Under the pieces are notes generated by a model. The model worked only from the letters and a program-made list of their open reading frames with translations. It ran no database searches and was not told where the DNA came from. From positions 1 through 10,782 of the forward strand of contig DTUG01000146.1 of NCBI GenBank assembly GCA_012964275.1: DNA of 10,782 nt, read 5' to 3'. Within the stretch, counting starts at the first letter, position 1. Each line of letters begins with the position of its first letter. The stretch is from Fidelibacterota bacterium. GTDB taxonomy: Bacteria; Fidelibacterota; Marinisomatia; Marinisomatales; UBA1611. Both the position numbers and the translations under genes were made by a program. Positions 6,405 through 10,782 of the stretch are shown here, piece by piece.

Positions 6405-6582
6405 GATTGCTGATTTTCTGAAATGTAGCAATGATTGAAAATTACTATCACTAATTGTATTTAAAACAGACTCGCCAAATTTTACACTCATCTCCATTGT
6501 AAATCCTTCCCTGTTTCCTTGCCCTCGTGAGAAGCCAAAGGTTATATTCACCGACTTTTTTCAACGTATAAATCATTTTTTA
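6405..6582. other. Uncharacterised spacer upstream of secD
   Basis: No recognised gene lies here. The secD promoter should be in this stretch; a TTGAAA at about 6436 has no good -10 partner. On the minus strand a 53-codon frame starts at GTG 6551 and ends with TGA at 6390, overlapping the ATG of the relic as ATGA. It contains an internal ATG (M-E-M-S-V-K-F-G-E) preceded by AAGGAT. I do not recognise the product and cannot say it is translated. It may be leader sequence of the lost secreted gene. Confidence 0.3.
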
Positions 6583-8493
6583 ATGCAAAGCAGTTTAACT
6601 CCCAGATATTTGATCATCGGGGTCATCCTCGCATGGGCTATCTATGCTCTCATGCCTACGTGGCAATACCAAAACATGTCTGCGGAGCGGAAGGAAGAAC
6701 TACGTGAATCCGGTGAACTGAGTACGATTGAATCAAAAATTATTCGTCAGGGTTTGGATCTAAAGGGCGGTATGTATATTGTGCTGGAAGCAGATATACC
6801 TACGTTAATGAAAAATCTGGCCGACAATCGTGATGATCGGTTTGATGCTGTTTTAAATACAACCATAGAGAAATCTAAAACTCCAGACACAGATTTTTTC
6901 ACCATCTTCAGACAAGAAATTCAGTCCAGTGGTTTAAAACCGGCACGGTATTATCATGAATATGGTTCAGCCCTCGACGAAATATTAACTGGCTTGGAAG
7001 AAGAAGCCGATGATGCAATAAACCGCGTACTGGAAATCCTGCAAAATCGGGTGGATCAGTTTGGTGTGTCCGAACCCACTATTCAAAAGCAGGGTCAGCA
7101 CCGCATCCTTGTAGAATTAGCAGGAATTCAGGATTCCGAGCGGGCCCGTGCACTTCTCCAAAGTACTGCTTTACTGGAATTTTATCTTGTAAAGAATGCG
7201 GCTGTGACCAATGAGATGCTGATACAATTGGATGATGTTCTGAAAGAATCCACCAGCGAAGAAGAATTGGCAGAACTAACCGGATCTGCTCCAAAGGACA
7301 TAATGAAATTAGAAACTCCACTTGATACAGATGATGATGAAAGTATAACAGTCGATGAGATCTTCGGCGAAACAGGAATAACCACAGGCGATGCCAGCAT
7401 ATCTGATGGTACGGAAATATTCGCCGATGCACCGTTCCGTTCATTAATTGAACCTTTGCCTGGAGATATGGGTGTGATTGAAAAAAATGTTTATGCAATG
7501 AAAAAACTCCTGGCTAAAAATGAAGTTCAATCTAAACTCAAATCTTCAATGGGGCAGTTTCTGTTCAGCCACGAAGCAAAACCAATTCCAGGATCACCAT
7601 CCCAGAAAAAAGCTTACCGGCTATATTATATAGAACGCACACCGGAACTTACCGGTGGGGTTGTGGATGAAGCGAGAGCCGACCTTGGAACATTAGGCAG
7701 CGGCAGTGCCGGACAACCAGTGGTTTCGTTAAATATGAACAGTGACGGTTCCCGAACTTGGGCCCGGGTGACTGGAGCAAATGTTGGCGAGCGGATCGCC
7801 ATTGTATTGGACGGGAAAGTACATATGGCCCCATCCATCCGAGAGAAGATTCCCAGCGGGAGCACACAGATTGAAGGATTCGCCAATATTAACGAAGCGA
7901 AGGATATCGCTATTATTCTTCGTGCGGGTGCGCTGCCTGCACCGGTAAATATTATCGAGGAACGTATTGTTGGACCCAGCTTAGGTGCAGATTCCATTGC
8001 CAAGGGGACACAATCTGTACTGATCGGGTTGGCACTTGTCATGATATTTATGCTGGTATATTATAAAATTTCGGGATTCATAGCCAATTTCGCCTTGATC
8101 TGGAATATTTTATTGGTATTGGCGGTACTGGCTTCCCTAGAAGCGACCCTGACCTTGCCAGGGATCGCCGGACTCATTCTGACTGTTGGAATGTCCATTG
8201 ATGCCAACGTTATTATCTTTGAGCGCGTAAGGGAAGAACTGCGACGAGGGAAAACACCCAAAGCCGCAATAGAATCCGGCTACAACCGGGCGCTGACTAC
8301 CATCATTGATGCCAATGTCACAACAGTGATTGCCGCATTGGTATTATATCAGTTTGGTACAGGTCCGATCAAAGGGTTTGCTACTGTACTATTCTGGGGA
8401 ATTCTAATCAGCATGTTTACAGCGGTCTACGTAACCCGCACCATCCTTAACACAATTACATCCCGGAGGGGCCTCACCAGCGTGAGCATATAA
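6583..8493 (+). CDS. secD: Protein translocase subunit SecD
   Basis: This 636-residue RND-family membrane protein works with SecF and SecYEG, using the proton gradient to pull exported proteins into the periplasm. Helix 1 lies at about 8-25. The GLDLKGGMYIVLE motif (57-69) opens the periplasmic P1 domain, which runs to about 475. V-G-P-S-L-G-A-D-S (463-471) precedes helices 2-6 at about 476-620. GMSIDANVIIFERVREE (536-552) carries D540, the counterpart of the proton-coupling Asp of E. coli SecD. The protein is slightly longer than E. coli SecD (615). Part of this is an acidic Asp/Glu/Ser/Thr-rich stretch at about 222-285 inside P1, probably a flexible loop. secF follows after one base. SecD and SecF are separate here, unlike the SecDF fusions of many Bacteroidota. 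No Shine-Dalgarno precedes the ATG. Confidence 0.97.
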   Translation: MQSSLTPRYLIIGVILAWAIYALMPTWQYQNMSAERKEELRESGELSTIESKIIRQGLDLKGGMYIVLEADIPTLMKNLADNRDDRFDAVLNTTIEKSKTPDTDFFTIFRQEIQSSGLKPARYYHEYGSALDEILTGLEEEADDAINRVLEILQNRVDQFGVSEPTIQKQGQHRILVELAGIQDSERARALLQSTALLEFYLVKNAAVTNEMLIQLDDVLKESTSEEELAELTGSAPKDIMKLETPLDTDDDESITVDEIFGETGITTGDASISDGTEIFADAPFRSLIEPLPGDMGVIEKNVYAMKKLLAKNEVQSKLKSSMGQFLFSHEAKPIPGSPSQKKAYRLYYIERTPELTGGVVDEARADLGTLGSGSAGQPVVSLNMNSDGSRTWARVTGANVGERIAIVLDGKVHMAPSIREKIPSGSTQIEGFANINEAKDIAIILRAGALPAPVNIIEERIVGPSLGADSIAKGTQSVLIGLALVMIFMLVYYKISGFIANFALIWNILLVLAVLASLEATLTLPGIAGLILTVGMSIDANVIIFERVREELRRGKTPKAAIESGYNRALTTIIDANVTTVIAALVLYQFGTGPIKGFATVLFWGILISMFTAVYVTRTILNTITSRRGLTSVSI

Positions 8494-8494
8494 A

Positions 8495-9418
8495 ATGCGT
8501 ATAATTAAAGACACCCAAATTGATTTTATGAGCCAATCCCGATTTGCAGCATTTATTTCTGGTGCATTAATTTTGGCTGGAATCATCTCGCTGGGAATTA
8601 ACAAAGGCCCTAATCTGAGCATTGATTTCAAAGGCGGTTCCATGGTGGCAGTGAATTACACTGAACCTGTAGATATTAATGAGGTCCGTTCTGCTCTTAG
8701 TAATGTTTCAATCGATGGTCAAAACTTTGATTTCAGCCAGGTCGAGATTAAACACTTTGGTGACGAATCAAACGTGGCTGTTCGACTCCCAACCCTGGAA
8801 GATGAACCGGAGCAATTCTTACAGAAATTTGTATCAAACATGAAAAATATTTTCCCCGCTCTAATACCTGAGAATGAGAATGATTTTATCTTGTCCATCG
8901 AAAAAGTTGGCCCAAAGATTGGTGCTGAGCTAAGTGGAAAAGCAGTGATGGCAATTCTATCTGCCCTGGCTCTAATCCTCGTTTATATATCGATACGTTT
9001 CGAATTCAAATATGCGGTCGGAGCCATCGTAGCTCTAACTCATGATGTAGTCGTGACACTGGGAATATTTTCTATTCTAGGATATGAAGTGTCATTAGCG
9101 GTTATTGCTGCATTCCTGACCATTGTGGGATACTCATTAAATGATACCATCGTTATCTTCGACAGGATCCGGGAAAACGTAAAGAGTTTAAAAGGGGTGA
9201 CCATGCCCCAAGTGGTAAATCAAAGCATCAATGAATCTCTGAGCCGAACTATTGTTACATCCCTAACAACTTTCTTTGTTGTCTTTATCCTTTATCTTTA
9301 CGGCGGTGAAGTAATCCATCATTTTGCCTTTGCTATGATCATTGGTGTACTTGTAGGTACCTACTCAAGTGTATTCGTTGCCAGTCCCATTGTAGTAAGC
9401 ATGGCATCCGAATCATGA
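8495..9418 (+). CDS. secF: Protein translocase subunit SecF
   Basis: This 307-residue partner of SecD has helix 1 at about 16-34, the S-I-D-F-K-G-G-S motif (42-49) opening the short periplasmic domain, V-G-P-K-I-G-A-E (138-145), and five further helices at about 150-300. GYSLNDTIVIFDRIREN (212-228) is the conserved RND motif; D217 is the likely proton-relay Asp. Length matches SecF of E. coli (323). The ATG starts one base after the secD stop, so the two are surely co-translated; no independent Shine-Dalgarno is visible. Secretion of T9SS cargo and of the outer-membrane barrel encoded downstream would both depend on this Sec pathway. A run of eight T follows the stop, but no convincing stem precedes it. 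Confidence 0.97.
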   Translation: MRIIKDTQIDFMSQSRFAAFISGALILAGIISLGINKGPNLSIDFKGGSMVAVNYTEPVDINEVRSALSNVSIDGQNFDFSQVEIKHFGDESNVAVRLPTLEDEPEQFLQKFVSNMKNIFPALIPENENDFILSIEKVGPKIGAELSGKAVMAILSALALILVYISIRFEFKYAVGAIVALTHDVVVTLGIFSILGYEVSLAVIAAFLTIVGYSLNDTIVIFDRIRENVKSLKGVTMPQVVNQSINESLSRTIVTSLTTFFVVFILYLYGGEVIHHFAFAMIIGVLVGTYSSVFVASPIVVSMASES

Positions 9419-9447
9419 ACTATTTTTTTTCCTAAGAAAAATTGCCC

Positions 9448-9476
9448 GGCAGAATACCAAACGAGAATAATCTGCC
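9448..9476 (+). other. Small inverted repeat just before the ogt start
   Basis: GGCAGA (9448-9453) and TCTGCC (9471-9476) are perfect complements 17 bases apart, ending three bases before the ATG at 9480. In RNA this would be a weak six-pair stem at the ribosome entry site; in DNA it could be an operator. No Shine-Dalgarno is present. It may be chance. Confidence 0.25.
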
Positions 9477-9479
9477 TTC

Positions 9480-9977
9480 ATGAATCAATTTGCCATAATT
9501 GATTCACCCTTAGGAAAGTTTGGAATACAGTGTAATGATAAAGGAATCTGTCGAATTTGCCTTCCCAATTCCGCACATTTTCAAACTATTCCCATTACCC
9601 CTTTAAAAAAACAATCATCTACCCTGAAACAGGCTATGGATGAATTGAACCTTTATTTCTTGGGAGAAGGCAGAAAATTCACGGTGCCGTTGGACCTTAG
9701 GCTGCCTCCATATTCCAATAAAGTTTTGAAAGCAGTTAGTAAAATCCCCTTTGGCAATACTGCTTCATATCAGGAAATTGCCATTCAAACTGGTAACCCA
9801 AAAGCTGTTCGCGCTGTTGGAAATGCTAATGCCAGAAATCCAATACCCATAATCATTCCCTGTCACCGAGTTATAGCATCATCGGGTAAGTTAGGCGGTT
9901 ACGGCGGCGGGATTGATCTGAAGAGAATGTTGCTTCTCCATGAAAATGACGTTTTATCAATAGAATCCGGTCCTTAA
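9480..9977 (+). CDS. ogt: Methylated-DNA-[protein]-cysteine S-methyltransferase (O6-alkylguanine repair)
   Basis: This 165-residue suicide repair protein moves the alkyl group from O6-alkylguanine (and O4-alkylthymine) to its own cysteine. The active site is P-C-H-R-V at 127-131 with acceptor C128. R-A-V-G (111-114) in the DNA-binding helix carries the arginine finger that flips out the damaged base, and Y97 follows the P-F-G-N-T-A-S-Y segment. The G-G-Y-G-G-G stretch at 139-144 matches the substrate loop. The N-terminal domain (1-70) lacks the zinc-binding and Ada-type methylphosphotriester parts, so this is the short Ogt type, not full Ada. It follows secF by 61 bases on the same strand and may be read from the same transcript. 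It converges with the barrel gene. Confidence 0.94.
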   Translation: MNQFAIIDSPLGKFGIQCNDKGICRICLPNSAHFQTIPITPLKKQSSTLKQAMDELNLYFLGEGRKFTVPLDLRLPPYSNKVLKAVSKIPFGNTASYQEIAIQTGNPKAVRAVGNANARNPIPIIIPCHRVIASSGKLGGYGGGIDLKRMLLLHENDVLSIESGP

Positions 9978-9994
9978 CGGTCCAATTCCCGGAA

Positions 9995-10012
9995 CGCATT
10001 TTGAACAATGCG
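9995..10012. terminator. Possible weak bidirectional hairpin between ogt and the convergent barrel gene
   Basis: CGCATT and AATGCG form a perfect six-pair stem with a six-base loop in the 54-base gap between convergent genes. Its position suits a terminator, but no U-run follows on either strand, so it would not be a standard intrinsic terminator. Confidence 0.25.
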
Positions 10013-10031
10013 AATGTAAACCTACAATAAA

Positions 10032-10782
10032 TTAGAACTTCTGGCCTATACCAAAGAGAAGAGATTTTTCTATATATTTTCCATTATAAAATGACCATCC
10101 ATAATCGAAACGAATATTTCCAGAAATAGCTACCGGAATTCTGATTCCAAGTCCAATTCCCAGCATCGGATTTTCATTCCAAACATCATCCCACTCATCT
10201 CCGGTTATACCCATATCAATGAATAAAGCTGCTTGTAGGCCGAGCTCAGATTTTATCGGCCCAAAAAGCGATGGAGACTGGTAGGCATATTTTGGAATTA
10301 TTGTCTGGCGTACCTCTAAGGATGAAACAGCTCTCAAATACCCAAACCGATATGACTGAGATTGATCATCATATATTTTGCGTGTTGGTATCCGCCAGCC
10401 ACGAACAGTATTAACCCCTCCTAATGAACCGAGCCAAAATTCATTGCGAAAGCCCCGAGTAGATGAAATATTCAGATTAATACCTAAGGTTGTCTTTCGC
10501 TTTCCTTTTAACGGTGAGTAATACGCACTGTAAGACTGGATCCAATTAGTCGTGGATTCCGGCTCTGGCTGGTTTAAATGCCAATAATACTTCCCGTACC
10601 AGAATATGTACATACCTTTGCTCGGATCATTATAAATATCCCTTGTATCATAAACCGCACTTAACTCAGGAGAAAAATAATAGAAATCGGTTGTGTCCTC
10701 TCCAAAATATTCTTTTTTTTCCAGTTCAATACCAGCAGTCAGGCGTCTCTCATATCCAAAATATCGCCCAATATTAATTTCA
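10032..10782 (-). CDS. Omp85/BamA-family outer-membrane barrel, N-terminus cut by window edge
   Basis: The frame is open from the right edge to TAA at 10034-10032, giving 249 C-terminal residues. An internal Met at 10613 is not the start, because the sequence before it continues the domain. Visible barrel landmarks are Y-D-T-R-D-I-Y-N-D-P-S-K-G (about 44-56 of the fragment), the D-x-R...P-x-G signature of Omp85 strands, and V-R-G-W (126-129), the counterpart of the VRGF/VRGY loop-6 motif that inserts into the barrel. Alternating aromatic/polar strands follow. The last residue is Phe (G-Q-K-F), the usual BAM recognition signal. It could be BamA, TamA or a related surface antigen (D15 family); the POTRA region that would decide lies outside the window. 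The protein would insert in the outer membrane after export through Sec. Confidence 0.87.
   Translation of the reverse strand, partial: EINIGRYFGYERRLTAGIELEKKEYFGEDTTDFYYFSPELSAVYDTRDIYNDPSKGMYIFWYGKYYWHLNQPEPESTTNWIQSYSAYYSPLKGKRKTTLGINLNISSTRGFRNEFWLGSLGGVNTVRGWRIPTRKIYDDQSQSYRFGYLRAVSSLEVRQTIIPKYAYQSPSLFGPIKSELGLQAALFIDMGITGDEWDDVWNENPMLGIGLGIRIPVAISGNIRFDYGWSFYNGKYIEKSLLFGIGQKF

Noticed and set aside
7079..7498. 139-codon minus-strand frame opposite secD
   Set aside because: It lies wholly within secD and overlaps another open antisense frame; the His/Leu/Arg-rich product has no domain pattern.
7626..8042. 138-codon minus-strand frame opposite secD
   Set aside because: Shadow of the conserved SecD coding sequence; no start context or domain.
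9419..9432. Run of eight T after secF as an intrinsic terminator
   Set aside because: No GC-rich stem immediately precedes the T-run.
10032..10613. 193-residue protein starting at the ATG at 10613
   Set aside because: The frame continues upstream to the window edge with Omp85 strand motifs, so this Met is internal.

Overview
The window (about 43% G+C by eye) looks like chromosomal DNA of a Gram-negative bacterium, most likely from the FCB superphylum (Marinimicrobia/SAR406, Calditrichota or Ignavibacteria-like). The evidence is an Omp85 outer-membrane barrel with a terminal Phe, a relic ending in a type IX secretion (T9SS) tail, an M23 peptidase next to a bactofilin, and start codons that mostly lack Shine-Dalgarno sequences, as in Bacteroidota relatives. 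The phylum is inferred; no rRNA gene or other marker settles it.

Left, minus strand (3275 down to 1): one tightly packed operon reads parA - parB - M23 peptidase - bactofilin - atpZ - atpI (cut by the window edge). Genes overlap by 4 to 11 bases or are 2 to 10 bases apart, so they are probably co-transcribed. The set joins chromosome partition (ParAB), envelope and shape building (a membrane-anchored LytM peptidase plus a bactofilin scaffold) and the front end of an F1Fo-ATP synthase operon, which presumably continues outside the window.

Middle, plus strand (3433-5721): tdh and kbl form the two-step threonine-to-glycine pathway (threonine to 2-amino-3-ketobutyrate to glycine plus acetyl-CoA). 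They are separated by an 81-base spacer holding a CTTTG-repeat, imperfect inverted-repeat element.

Island (5722-6582): between kbl and secD lies an AT-rich accessory patch on the minus strand. It holds a RelE/ParE-type toxin with a ribbon-helix-helix antitoxin, whose promoter/operator is a perfect 16-base palindrome overlapping the antitoxin start codon. Behind it is a gene relic in which a good Shine-Dalgarno and signal-peptide start runs almost directly into an out-of-frame T9SS C-terminal sorting tail, as if the body of a secreted protein had been deleted.

Right (6583-10782): secD and secF, as separate genes one base apart, encode the proton-driven accessory of the Sec translocon. An Ogt-type O6-alkylguanine-DNA methyltransferase follows on the same strand. 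Convergent to it is the C-terminal part of an Omp85-family barrel, running off the right edge.

I see no rRNA, tRNA, CRISPR array, insertion sequence or prophage. Nothing here amounts to a clearly new biological system. The most unusual items are the T9SS relic, the palindromic and possibly leaderless toxin-antitoxin promoter, the CTTTG element before kbl, and the partition-envelope-ATP-synthase gene order.
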